Below, piece by piece: positions 1 to 12,930 of a stretch of DNA of 64,000 bases (positions are counted from its first letter, which is position 1; each line of letters starts with the position of its first letter). The stretch is from Numida meleagris (lineage: Eukaryota > Chordata > Aves > Galliformes > Numididae). A program made the translations under genes and the position numbers. Below the pieces are notes generated by a model. That model was not told the DNA's origin, did not search any database, and saw nothing but the letters and a program-made list of their open reading frames with translations. Where the stretch lies: the NCBI RefSeq assembly GCF_002078875.1, contig NC_034414.1, positions 22,808,616-22,872,615 on the forward strand, given 5' to 3'.

Positions 1-3000
1 GCATATTGTAGTATATGATCTTTGTTTGCCAAACTGTTACTCTTTTGATGTCATCAACTGAAATATTTTTAGTGAAACTTCAAAACACATCTTCTGTAAT
101 CCTGTGGAAAGGGGAATATGCAGTGTAGTGTGCTTATGGTTAATGTGGTTCTAAATCATAGATCTTCCAACAGGGCAAGCCAGGCAACTGTCCTTTGAAC
201 AAAGGAGCAGAATAAGAGGGGGAAAAAAGGGGGAATAAGCACTCTTTTTCAATTCATCACCATTACTTTTTTTTCCATTAATTCTATTCATGATTTTTAT
301 TCTAATAAATTCCTTCATCTTCCTTACCCTATGAATATTTCTATTCCTCCCTATCTATTTGCCTTTTTGTCCTTTCTTCACTTTCTAAGTGGAAAAAAAT
401 GCAGTATAATTACCTTGATGGTCAATGTTAATTTCCACGCTTCGTTTGTTTTGAGTTAGGAATTATTGAATAACCAGGAATCTGCCTATAGAAGTATGCT
501 ATTTAATTAACAAACAAGGATGAAAAATTCCAACTGTGTCAGGAAAAAAAAAAGGTGATTAAAAATGGAAAAATAAAATATCAGACATCAGCAATTACTT
601 CACAAATTGTGAAATGCCAACTTCTGGTCATATTAATACCTTAGCTATAATTTCTTCTAATCAGAAGGGCTGATATAAAATTAAAATCTAAACATTTTTT
701 TGTAAAACTAGATTAGGATGATTGACAGATTTAAAACTTAATTATTTTAATCAGAACCATGTTACAAATACAGCTGACATTAGTTAAAATGTTGGAAAAC
801 CTTTCAGTTTATATTTTGATTAATACAAAAGAAACAATATTATATACTCATTTTTAACCTAAATATTTAATGCTATTGCAGAGATACAAAGTAAATGTTT
901 AGGCAAATTATATTCCCCCACTGCTGAATTGTGGCTTCTTTGCAGCTGTTGTTCTCCAGACTTTTGTAGACCCGAATACCACATAAAAGCTTTTTTTCCA
1001 GGACATAAATACCTGATTTCATTAATACATGTAATAATAATTTACTATTTTTTCATTTATCTTCCTTTCTTTTTTCTTTAATGCTGAAGTTGTTGGATAC
1101 TTTCAGCCTTAAGACATAGTGACAAGCAATTACAGTACATACTTAATTTCTTATTTAATTCAAGATGTGGGTTGGACAAGTCCTATTGCACCTCAATCAG
1201 ACAGCTGATGGGCTTGAAAACTTGGCAGGATTTTACCCAGTATTTTTTTACTGGCACTCAGTGATGGTGAGGTAGACCTTTTTCACAATAATTTTAGTGG
1301 GTCACATAATCTAAGTTATCTGAAGGCACATGTGACTCTGTTAGCAGAACTGATTGTTTGTACCTTTCTACTCTTATAAAGCTGCACCTAATATAGTGGC
1401 TTTGTAAGGGTGAATAGGGCTTCAACTCTTATGCCAGAGTGCTTATGGCACCATAGTGTTCAGGTTGGTTTTACTGCTCAAATACTTACCAGGCATCTTT
1501 GTTTTTATAGCCTCCACTTAAATGTACAATATCGGAACTAGACTGTTAACTGTGCTCCTGCAACTTAGTTAAGAATGAGAGTATCTTCAATTTACAGTAG
1601 CAGTAAGCATTCCGTAAGACATTCTTGTTCTGTTTATTTGTGTCTTCCTTTTAAAATATCTTGTCGTCAATGTTATGAAATAGTACCTACTCACACAACC
1701 TAAGAAATTTCCAGTTACGTTGAAAAAATGTAGCTGAATAGATCATACATCCTTGAATGAAGGAAAATTGTTCATTTACAAAGTAGGAATTACTACAAAA
1801 CAACCAAACATGACAAACTATTAGACAATTGTTTTTCACCAAGTTAAGGACATGTTAAAAAGTATTAGCTTTGGAAGTGTTTTTGTCTCTCCTTATATTA
1901 CATTTTTTTCTGAGTATTACTGAAATGTACAGACACTGTTACCTGTTATTTCAACAAGTAAAGCCTTGCTAGCAGGCTCTGAGAGGTAAATTCAATGACT
2001 TCTTCAGTAGATTATAGTGTGCCATCTATTGACTGCCCTCTACAGATCCATTGCACTTAAGAACCTTGAGAAATTACCATCAAGAGCAGAGATTTGCAAG
2101 GATTTGGCATGGTTTATCCCTAAGGAAATCATTACATAGTTATATTTGATGTCTCCTCATGATAGGCTTCAATGAATAAATGATCTGCTTTTACAAATTA
2201 CTTTGCTGTTTGAAAATCTTGGAGAGTACATGAGTAGAACTGTAGCATCTTTTTATCTACAGCAGATCTGTACAGTAAAAAAAGATTTGTGACAGTCACT
2301 TGACTTCAGAAACAACATATACTCTCTTAAAAGTTAACTTGAGAATATGTTGCTAATGCTGCTTTTCTTTAATGTTTGTTACATTTGATCTCAGCTTTTA
2401 TAACTGCAGAGAAACCAATAGATGATTAGCTGCGTCCAGTAAGCATTAATAGCATGCTGCTCACAGAGGCCATGTTCAGTCTCTGAACAAAATGGTAGGG
2501 ATCACTCTTTCCGATTATTACTGGATTTCATAGGCTACTGAAGATATTGATAATGGTGAAATTATTCTCAGTAGAAATCCTAGAGAAAATGTTGAGGATG
2601 ATTGTAACAGGGAAAAAATTGGCTATGTTTTTTATCACAGAGAGAAAGAAAACCTGCAGTGATGAAAGTGAGCAGAGCAGCACCTGGAATAAATCATCAA
2701 TTTCTATGAGAAGTCCAAGGAACCAGGTAGAGTGCTGTCATACTTAGTGAATGAAGCATTGAGTCTTCATAAAATCTTGCCTCTCAGTGGTCTGAATATT
2801 ATTTTCTTTATAGTACTCACAACAGGAAATAATAATAGTGATACAGTTTTAAAGTAAATGGCCTTGAGTCCCTAATTTTTCCAAAGCAAAGAGAATGATT
2901 TAGACTTAGAATTGTATAGACATCTGAAAATTCAAGTATGTTTAAAAATGTAAACAGCCATCACTTTTATCATGACTTCTTAATTGTAGGCTTGTTTAGA

Positions 3001-3167
3001 AATCTAGTCTTTGAAGCACAGTGCATAAAAACTTGGTTTCATTTTTCAAAGTGTTTCAATTAAATATTGGTTTATTTTTTGTAAAAGGTATTGTCCACAA
3101 TGCACTGGTAAATAGCACCAACTGCCTTGGAAGTGACTGAAAAGATCTATAAATCATTTCAAATAAG

Positions 3168-3201
3168 GAAAATTCATTTCATTGAAAATGAATGAATTTT
3201 C
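3168..3201. repeat. Short inverted repeat (15-bp stem, one bulge)
   Basis: The left arm (3168-3183) starts GAAAATTC and the right arm (3187-3201) ends GAATTTTC. They pair over 15 bp with one unpaired T, around a 3-base GAA loop. The stem is almost entirely A/T. This is either a chance hairpin in AT-rich DNA or a cruciform-prone site. No transposon, target duplication or gene is attached to it. Confidence 0.55.
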
Positions 3202-3960
3202 TTAGACTAAGCAGAACGCACCTCAATATTTTTTTTAACTCATTTATTCAAAACAGATCTAAACCTCTGAAACTTGCACTAACTCAGAAATTCTGCTAAA
3301 GGTACTGTACGTTTTATTTCTGTTGTTAGTTTTGTGCTTTCAAAACATGGAAGAACTGAATGTAACAAAATGCCAGTGTGTGGCAAAATCTGATGCTATT
3401 TCTGCATGGACTGTGAGCAGGGAAGACCAAGGATATTGTAAACTTGGCCTTCAGATATCGGTGCTACCTTGGTCCCTGGAGTACTGTAAGAATGATTCAA
3501 AGTGAAGATTCTGTCACTTTCCATAGGGAAATATTTCTCAATCAAATAAATTTCACTACTTTTTCTTGATGTTCAACTGAAATTTTCTGTCTTAATCTTT
3601 GTTCATAAATCTTAGTTCTCATCTCTCACCTTTGTTAAACCCCAAATATTTTTTGATTACTTTAATTTTCCTGTGTCAAATACTCAGAGGAAAGAAAAGT
3701 AGAGGGATGGAAGTGTAAATGGAAAAAAAAAATGGAGGAAAATATTGAGGAAGTGAAATACACAGAAACAAATTTGTTCTGGCTAGTTTTTTTTTTTAGA
3801 ACTTGTTAGTTAGGACAGTATAAAGAAACTAATAGAATGAACAAAACATCAGTAGAATATGGGAGAAAATAAAAGAGGAATTGAATGTAAGGTGGAAACC
3901 ACATGAAGTTAATTTCCTGAGCTTCAGATTGTCTTAAAGGATCAGTTTTTCTGTACTATT

Positions 3961-3979
3961 AAAAAAAAAAAAAAAAAAA
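3961..3979 (+). repeat. A19 homopolymer
   Basis: An uninterrupted run of 19 A. No AATAAA occurs in the 25 bases before it, so nothing suggests a retroposed transcript end. It is best treated as a simple repeat. Confidence 0.9.
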
Positions 3980-5733
3980 GAGATGATAAAGAGCTCAGAG
4001 AAATTCTCGGCTATGTCACAATGGCAAAGTACATCACCACTTTTTTCTTACTTTGTTTTTCATACAGTAAAAGATTATTTAGTTTTCTTCATGGACAGCA
4101 AAATGTTCAGTCTCTCTCCTCCCTTTCTAACTACCAATTTCTAGCTTGTATTCTTTTAAAAAGAGTTTTGGCAATCACTTTCGGTTATGCTGTACTGAAA
4201 TCAAGAGTTTCAGCCTGGCTGCTGTAACCTAGAAAGACTGAATGGAAGTCTTCATTTCTCCTTTCCCTGCCCCATCCTTTGCTTTCTGTACCAAACCTTT
4301 ACCTTTTCTTAGAAAAATATGTATTTCTTCAACCTGGCAACTGCTGAGGGACATGAAGGTAAACTCAGGCAACAACCATGATTTTAAACACGCTCATGTC
4401 CCTTGGATATGTAATAGCATTCCAGTGTGTAAGCATATGAGGAACAGCAGAAATAGAAAATAGTATTCTTTAGTATTAGGAGTCTGTTTTTTTTAACTTA
4501 AAAGTACTTCTAATTTGTCTGGATGGTAGGAGAAGTGGCACTTTCTGAGAGTTCAGCTATAACAGAGCTATGCATAAAATCATTCATCAAAGTATGGGAA
4601 CTTAGACTGACATCATGTACAATAGTGTGAGTATCTCTGTGTTATATGTGATATGTGTTCAGAATGAACTCCTCTACCTGGAATTTTGCCAGATGAATTC
4701 ACAAAATGCCAATTTATACAGTTGTCTTCATGCTCCTCTGATAGTGCTGTCATCCTCATCTATGTGCTACTACTCAAAGTAATGACAAAGAAGCCTTCAT
4801 ACACTTGTACACGGCACTGTTCTTCCTATTTGACAAAGAAGTTGTCTTTGCCTCTTTCACAAAAGGAAGATACATGGCAAAAACATTGCATTGCGTTGCT
4901 TACTGGTGTACCATCTGAAATTGTGCTGTCACTTAATATCTGCTTTCACTGAATGTTTCTAGATGGTTGAGATTGAAGTGTTCCAAGTGAGTATTTTATT
5001 TGAGTTCTAGTGGGGTAGTTCTAGGATGTTCATTTCCCATTTTCTGGAGTCTTCAGATAACTCATCATGGGTGCAGAGTACAGAAGGCATACCTCAAACT
5101 GCTGCAGTTTGGAGTTGGAGTTATAAAAGTAGTAAATGCATGATTACTCTCTGTTTTAATACGTTAAAAAAATAGAAGTGTGATTGGCTGTTTATCAAAC
5201 AGGAAGCAAAGAAATGGCTGTTGTAGTTAGCAATTAATTGGTATCTCCTTTGTATAAACCCATCATTAATCGATTTTGTTGGTGAGAGAATAATTATATA
5301 ATTAGGTGAAACATTGGGGGAGTATGAGCCAACAAAACACAGAGTATCTCTCTTCATCTATTGATTCTATGCAATTTGAGCTTGTTATCAAGCAGCACTT
5401 ATACCCCATGAGAAGTTTGGATTGTAAAAGAATCCAGAGAACTTGGGAACTGCATGAAACTGTAGCTATTCATTTATCCATAACTAAAGTTAATTGCACT
5501 TGTACTAAACTGGGAAAGACTGGTAAGACAGTGTCCTTAAACTGCAGTTCTCAATAAAAAGTGTAAATAGTAAACAGGCAAAATTACAGAAAAGTACTTC
5601 TGGTTTGCAGAGATTTCTAAGTCGCTGAAGTTGACCTGCTGGCTCTGCTGACTTCTTAATCACTCTGACTCATCATAAACTCCATAAACTTTGTTTATGT
5701 ATCATGTACAGTACTTACAACTGGGAGTCCTTT

Positions 5734-5759
5734 TGCTAGAAGTAGAGGACCTTCTAGCA
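5734..5759. repeat. Perfect 9-bp inverted repeat
   Basis: TGCTAGAAG (5734-5742) and its exact reverse complement CTTCTAGCA (5751-5759) are separated by 8 bases. Part of the arm is also directly repeated (TAGAAGTAGAGG, then TAGCAGTAGAGG). It probably arose by local duplication. No function is apparent. Confidence 0.5.
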
Positions 5760-6841
5760 GTAGAGGGCATGCTATAAGATTATAGTGGGATAACAGTTCA
5801 GCAAAGACAAATGTAATTTCCTGAATTTGTCCTTTGAAAAAAAAAATGTCACTGGTCTGGAGTACATATAATTTACAAATGCAAATAGGCAAATGGGACT
5901 TAGACCCATCTGCTGCTGTTTTCCCTGGTATGTCTGAAAGTGTAATTTGAACTCAGTTGCCAAAGGCCAGGCACAAATGTACTTCATTCATGGATTGATC
6001 CCTTAGCTAGCCTCCAGACTTCTTTCTTTCCTCATATGTGTGACTGAAGATAAAGTTCCAGGGGATCAACTTTCCTGTGTTCATTGTGAGAACAGTTACA
6101 GACAGGCAAGGAACAAAATGGGCTGCACCAGGAACATCTGTATTCTGGATAATTAGAATGGCCAAAAGGCTATTTCCTATTTCTTGTCCATCCACTTTCC
6201 CACAAGACATCAGAGAACTGCTCATCTATCTTGAAAACTCCCCTGAAGGAGGCATAATTCTTTATAGCAGAAGCCAACAGCAGCAATACAATGAAAGAAG
6301 TTAAAACCACTTCTAGCCATCTCTGATGCTGCTTCTGTAAAGTCACCAGGGGCTTCCAGAGGTAAATTCATGCACTGTGGACAAAACAGCTTCCTATAAT
6401 TGCAGTATAAACATACATCAGCATGTGTTGAACTTAACTGCTGTGTTTCAGGTGTTGAACAGAGAGGTTCAGGCTGTTTGTCCTTTCTTCTATTCTCAGT
6501 TTTAGTATCTAACATATGTATGAATCTTCAACTGTCCTGTTTGAGAACCTTAATATTCATATCTATTCCATTCTTTGACTGCTTATGTTTGCTACCTTTT
6601 TGTTACACTTTCTACCTCACCAAAGAAAAGTTATTTCAGAGAGTGAAAAAGTGTTTACTCCAGATGTTTCTTTGTTTCTAAAGGATGAATGTCACGCTCA
6701 AGTTCTTTATTTCTTACACTACTTAATGGTTAGCCTAGCTGGAGGGAAAAGTAGAGTTCCATACTTGGACAAAGTTCTTAGAGTTTATATATAAGTTGTA
6801 AGTAGAGCTGTTACTACAGAAAAACAGTTTGGGGACATCAC

Positions 6842-6904
6842 TAGTTAATAGTTAATCAATAGTTAGTTAAGAAATTAAGAAATTAGTTAAGTTATTAAGA
6901 AATG
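6842..6904. repeat. Degenerate AGTTAA / TTAAGAAAT tandem patch
   Basis: About 60 bases are built from imperfect repeats of AGTTAA(T) followed by three copies of TTAAGAAAT-like units. This looks like replication-slippage low-complexity sequence and has no coding potential. Confidence 0.6.
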
Positions 6905-9427
6905 AAAACCAAGATTTTTATAGCAAGGATACCAAAAAACTTGCCTCTGGTTGTGGCTATTTACTAGCAATCTTTCTTATTTCTAACAATACGGAAAGTT
7001 GAAATGTCAATACAGACTAATTTTTGACGTATTGACAAAGTCTTTCTATTAACAGTTTCAAGTGATGTACAACAAACACAATAACAAAGCGTTTTCAGTT
7101 TGGATTAAAAACTTGTCATAATGCACAGTTGTGAGCATGTGCATAGCAATTCCATGCTGCATAGAGCAATAATAAGAAGAAGAAGGTGGGGTTTAGGGCA
7201 GATAAATCACATTTTCTCATGTATTCATAATGGGTGAGCTAGTAATCCTACTTTCTTTTGTTTAGGTGTTTCAGGTTGTAAACTCAGTTTTCTGGATACT
7301 CAGAGCTGAATATTAAGGAACACATAATGAACATTAAGGAATACACTGCTGCATATCTACCCCTTTGTCAAAACAAATTATGTTTTGAATTACTTTAGCA
7401 TACCACTTCTCATCCTGACAAAATACATCTCTCTTTTTGGAAATGATTTTAATTTTATGATTTAAATTTGGATTGTGCCAGGAATTGGGCTACTGTTCGG
7501 GCCTGTTTTGAGTTCAAAATGCAGTTGTGGAATTTTTTTTGCCATTTTTCCTCTTGCAGTTGACCCATGCAGGTTGTCCCAGTGAAACAACACTGACCTC
7601 GTAAAATCCATTTGAATCTGAATTGTCCCACAATCACTGACATCATCGATTAATCATCCTATGATCATTTGATATAAAAGAGGCCACTGCAGGCTTTGGG
7701 TGCTCTAAAGGCAGTAAATACAGCTTACCACAGAATTTTAAAAACTACTATGAAGATCTCTGTGACTTTAGTTTATAGCAGAGATTGACAGTGTCTAGGT
7801 TAGGCTATGAAGGAAATTAACTTGAGGTCAAACGCACCCACTGTTACACTGAAGATTTGATCCAAACCAAATTTAACAATCACCTTCCACTGCAGGTAAT
7901 TGTAGGAGATATTTATACACATTTTTTTTTTCGAAAAACAAGCAGAATTGAAAGGCTGCTTATAACTGCAGTGTCATGGCAGAAAGATTTCTAGGTGGGT
8001 ACTGCTCAAACAGGAGGTATATTTTTGTGAAAAAGGGAACAACAACATAGTCAAACTTGGAAGTTGAACACAACCTGAACAGGCTGTGTTCCTGAAAAAA
8101 GATTAAGGAGAATGCTTTTCAGTGTGGCTTGAAAGGGATTCAGAATTTGTCAAGGAGAATTCTGGTGTTTATTTGTTGATTTTTATTTTCTGCTATGTAC
8201 AAGACTTTGTGTATTCTTGTGCATAAATAGAATTACATTGTGACTTGATCACCTTCTCCTCTTAGGCCTGCATGCAAAAGGCCAAATGCAGCAAGCTACT
8301 CACATTGAAAGAGTTAATTATTATTTATATAACAACTTAAAGGAGGTTTAGGCATATAAGTCAATAGCAGTAGAAGCTGAAAAACCTAGAACTGGATCCC
8401 AGAAGGGATGATACCAATCTATTTAATGCATTGTTTTGAAAGGTAAAACACCTTCATAACTCCCAAAAGCATATGAAACTTGTCTTACTAGGTTACTCGT
8501 CTTTGGTGAATATGAATGCTTACTTTCAGTATTACACTGATACTTGCCTAGAAGTTTTGTTTGTTTTAATTAATAATGTTTTCTGCATATGTTATAGAAG
8601 TTCTTTTGATATTTTTATTAATATGTATAAATAAATGCATCGTTCACTTTAAAACCTATTTAAATTTTTTCTATTCATAGAGTGTTAAGGAGGTTGAAAA
8701 ATACAGACCATTTTTCCATCAAAACATACTGCATTGTAATATCAGAGAGTTGCAAGGTATTCTTTGAAAAGCTATAAATACACTGCCTGCTAGAAGAATT
8801 ACGAATAAAGTGTTCTGATTAAAAAAATAAAAGTAATTTAAAAAAACTACAAAAATTGAAAGAAAACACAATTTTGAATTGAAGGAGGGGGGGAAAGGGG
8901 AAAATTTTAATTCTCGAGATCTATTTCCCAGTTTTGAAGAATTTTTACATTTTTTGCTTGTTTTCATGAAAATGAGAATCTGAAAGTAGATAATAAATGA
9001 CTCTCAGTGTTAGCTTTATTAGAAGAAAACAAAAGAATCCATAAAAAGAGATGTGGACTTCATTAAGGGCAGACAGGTGTATTGCATTTTTTTTGAGCTC
9101 AGTACTGTCCAGGGCGTGTTATATTCACCTGCTGTTCGTAGCTTCTAAATTTTTAGGTACAATTATCATAGTAATTTCATTTGTTACTCTTAATGCTGTC
9201 TGGAAAGTGCATAATTCTTACAACAAGATGTATCCAAACAGCTACACTGAGCTAACTCTGCCAACTGAGATAGTAATTTGGAAAAAAAAAAAAAAATTCA
9301 AATAAGTTTTGATTTGTACAGCAGAAAGGACTTGTCCCTTTTTTTAATAGCAATTTCCATAATCAAAAATCATGTTAAATAGAACTCAAACTAGGGATGT
9401 GGTACAGCTGGCCAAAGAAAACATGTA

Positions 9428-9479
9428 ATAGAATCATAGAATCATCTGAGTTGGAAGGGACCTTTGAATATCATCTGGT
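9428..9479 (-). mobile_element. CR1 LINE, 3'-end fragment
   Basis: Read on the minus strand this is the terminal segment of a CR1 retrotransposon. It carries the conserved 3' UTR motif around GGTCCCTTCCAA and ends in the ATTCTATG-type 8-bp tail, seen on the plus strand as ATAGAATCATAGAATCAT. Only about 50 bp are recognisable. CR1 insertions are commonly 5'-truncated during target-primed reverse transcription, and very short copies like this are typical. Homology fades beyond about 9480. Confidence 0.85.
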
Positions 9480-12145
9480 CATATGACATCTGTGTTCCAA
9501 GATTTGCACTTGCTTGCTGCAGTCCATCCAGAAATGACCTTACTTTTATTCTCACTCCTTAAATGTTATGGTAGCATTCCCAGACTGTATGCTAGACCAC
9601 AGACTGAATCCCAGCAGACCTCTATCAAGTAGCCTAGCTCCACATGACTATTATTGTGTACCTTCTGATAACTAAATTCCTTTTGGTTTCCAGTCTTTAT
9701 AGTTGTTTCACCTAAACCCACACATCCTTCCAAGCTTTTCACAAAGCAGACTTCCAACTCTTGTTCTTAGCTGCTGTTTCCATCGCATTTTCATTCAAAA
9801 TACCTTGCTGCTCCCACAGTTAAGGCTGTACTGTCCAACTTGTTTCTCAGATATCTCTCCCTTCCAGGAGCTCAGTATACCTCTTGCTATCCTCATCTCC
9901 ACGTTACAACTCATTCAATCTGCTATATTTGCTGACAAAACTGCAACTACTAACCAGAAGCTAAATCAGTCCATCAAATGATCTGGATCTGTGTAATATA
10001 AGTGTGTTTTATGGCAGGTTTTATGTTACTCTTAAGTCCAAATCGCTTTTTCAAACTAGACTAGAGGCAATAAGTATAAACTGTCAACAGATCTGAAGAA
10101 ACAGCAGGAGGCTCTGTCAAGAAAGCAGTGTTGAGTGGATGAAGTTGTTAGCATCTGAGCACAGTTTAACTGCTTTCCAGCGTGTCTCACTGCAGTCTAA
10201 TTCTCCTTAAGTCCTTGTCAAACACTACTGCTTTACTTTGGAGAGCTCCTTCTGCTTGTGGCCTATGCCCTATCTGCTAAGCCTTTGTTATCTATCCCTG
10301 ACAAACAGCCCAGATACAGCTGCCACCAAAACTCAGCTTGACTAATAACGTGCCATTTGTACAGTTGTCTGATGCACCAATAGAGGTGGGATAAAAGTCT
10401 TGAGTAAAGCCCTTCCAAGATTCGTAGCACATCGTGAGTCTGGCTGAGTTTCATTTTGAAAATATAAATAAACTTCATGTTCAGCAAACATTGACATGTG
10501 AAATTGTCTGTTTTTTTCCAGGACAAGCAGTGACAGCCAGAACATAACATAGTCCTCAGTGTTTAAAGTATCTGCACTACAGTTAATCACTTACTGTGAT
10601 GTTCATTTCACATGAAATTCATGTCTCAGTAATTGAACACATCACTGGTGGAGGCAAAGATTTAATTTGCTACTGCTGACTGTATTTGGTTATGTCTAGT
10701 CCATAAAACTGAGTCAGTCACTTTCTTGGATCTGGTTTGGTTTATTTTTGGCAGAGCTTTCTCTGCCATTTCTGCTTTTCTCAGCATGGGTGCCTGATAT
10801 TTTGCACCCTGTGTTGTTAGTTCAAAGCTCTTTTTCTTGTTCAGCATTTTCATTGCCTTTTTGAATAACTTTATTACCAGGGTCCAGAAAAAGATTTCTG
10901 ATGGTTACCAGTCCGGGTTCTGATCTGCTTTTTATGTTTGGAGTCCAATCACGTTACAATAATAATTAAAGCATATTTACATTTGCATAGCACTTCTCAT
11001 CTCTCCTTTTTTATGTTAGTGTTGGCTAGTGTCTTGATCCAAGGAAAGACATTATCAGTAAAAAGTCTTACAAAATAAACCACAAAACTTGCTGTTCATC
11101 AGGATATAAAATTATGCTCAATTGTTTACTCTTTTTCTTTTTGACTGTATGAACCTTGAGTAGTATCACAGCTTCTTCTGGAGTCAGAAAAGGGGGTCCT
11201 ACCCAGCATGGCAGCTGGCAAACACTATCATCTGTTTGAGAAACAAATCAAAATCTCCCACTACCTGTGCAAGTGCTTAAACTACATGGATATTGTATGG
11301 CAGGCCAGCATGAACCCCTTTTGTGTATTTTAAAAAGAAGTTACTGATACATTTTTTTGAGAGAAAGAGTTCCAGTCTGTTGGTATGCTCTGCAACTGCT
11401 ACCACAGTAAGACTCAAGGATGGGGGATTAATATATGCTTGACTAAACATTGTGCTCTTGCTGGTGCACTCCAGGACACATGTTGAAGCAGAATTCTAAC
11501 TACTTAGGAAACTTTAAGGTTAAACAAGGAGATAGCTAGTTAGCCTAGATGCCTCCAAGCATGGGTAGCAGCTGTCTGTGGGTGTCCAGGACTGTAGTTT
11601 TGGATTTAGGATTCTCACTTCTGTTCAAGTCTTGCCTCAGGCGTCGAAGTCCTCAGTTGGAGCTAGCCCCAAACCCCAGCTGGTGCACATCAGCAGAGAT
11701 CAGTTATACTTAGAAGCATCATAGCACATGATCTTGCTTGCTGCAGGCAGGAATAATTTCACTTCCTATTCAAATGAGCTGGTCTAGAACAATAAGATGA
11801 AGAAGCTGCCTGACAATACAAATTCACTTAGAATGACATTTAGATCTGAGGTTCTTTTCCACGCTACAAAAGTCAAAATTTGCAAAAACATTATGGCTTT
11901 TTATTTATTTGGTTTTTAGGCTTTAACTCAACAGGGTGTGCAAGAACTGCTACCTTTTTTGAGGTTAACAAATTATTTTTCACAATAACATCTCTCTTGC
12001 CAATGTCAGTTCCCATGACTCTTTATGCGTACCTATATATTCCTGTATTTGTAGGAAATTTAGCATAGAAATCATAAGCCAGTGGTGGTAGAAGCTCTGG
12101 AAATGTGTCAGAATGGATCAAAAGGAATATGGCAGTAGAATGAGT
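9480..12145. other. Unique non-coding DNA, no gene seen
   Basis: The open frames are short and unrecognisable. Composition is AT-rich with no tandem arrays. Nothing here supports an exon or an RNA gene. Confidence 0.65.
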
Positions 12146-12520
12146 AGAGTTCCTCAGAGCCTCCTCTTCTCCAAACTGAACAATCCCAGTTCCCTCAGCT
12201 GCTCCTCATATGAATTATGCTTCAGACCCCTCACCAGTTTCTTTGTCCTTCTCAGAACACGCTCCAGGGCCTCGATATCTTTCTTGTAGTGAGGGCCTAA
12301 AATTGAACACAGTGCTTGAGGTGTGGCCTTACCATAGGTGAGTACAGAAGGATGGTCATTTCCCTGCTCCTGCTGGCAGCACTATTTCTGATACAAGCCA
12401 GGATGTTATTGGCCTTCTTGGCCACCTGGGCACATGGCTGGCTCATGTTCAGCCAAGCATCGACCAATACCACCAGGTTCATTTTCCTCTACACAGGCTT
12501 CCAGCCACTCTTACCGGGTT
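12146..12520 (-). mobile_element. CR1 LINE, internal ORF2 fragment
   Basis: On the minus strand this matches the C-terminal third of the CR1 polymerase (ORF2). The frame at 12297-12482 reads [20 protein letters not shown], then a '[19 protein letters not shown]' stretch. This corresponds to the conserved segment after the reverse transcriptase core. The segment continues toward lower coordinates (GGAGAAGAGGAGGCTC in sense orientation) and then stops, so the CR1 3' UTR and tail are missing. The fragment is truncated at both ends, which points to later deletion or strong divergence of its 3' part. It lacks the 5-bp contraction seen in the copies at 43.0 and 53.1 kb. Confidence 0.85.
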
Positions 12521-12910
12521 AATCCAAACTTGTTAGTCCTTTAAGAAGTTCTTCTTGGATGGTAGCCTAGGGCAGAATTATTTTCTAGGGCCAAGAAAAA
12601 AAGTTTTAATAATTTACAGCCTGAAAAAAATGTAATGTTCACATATTATGCTATAAATACAAAAAACTGTCATCGGGATTTCAGTCAAATGCCACAGTAT
12701 GCTAGAAGTGCTTATGCCACATAAGCACAATAATTCTTGTTAATGCTAAATGTGGCCATTGGTACTGATCATAGTTTGTTTGGAAGAGATAAGCAGTTGA
12801 GTAACTGTGCTCTATGAAGTGCCCAGAGCTTGGTTTTAAGACTGTTTAATTTGTCTGCTGTTTGAATGGCAGTTAAAATTTATCAAGTGTTTTGTAGGGT
12901 TTTTTTGGTA

Positions 12911-12930
12911 AAAATAATAATAATAATAAA
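12911..12930 (+). repeat. (AAT)n microsatellite
   Basis: Five to six AAT units within an A-rich stretch. It is a short simple repeat and possibly length-polymorphic. Confidence 0.8.

Larger units (their letters stand above)
1..9427. other. Unique AT-rich non-coding DNA, no gene seen
   Basis: No open frame here has coding character. All frames are short, the longest being under 100 codons, and none resembles a known family. There are no transposon ends apart from the CR1 tail that closes the block. The block holds scattered A or T runs, two small hairpins (near 3.17 and 5.74 kb) and a TTAAGAAAT-rich patch near 6.85 kb. It could be intergenic or intronic. Confidence 0.7.

Noticed and set aside
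7673..7680. TATAAAAG near 7.67 kb as a promoter
   Set aside because: No initiator, splice donor or coding frame follows at sensible spacing. An isolated match is expected by chance in AT-rich DNA.
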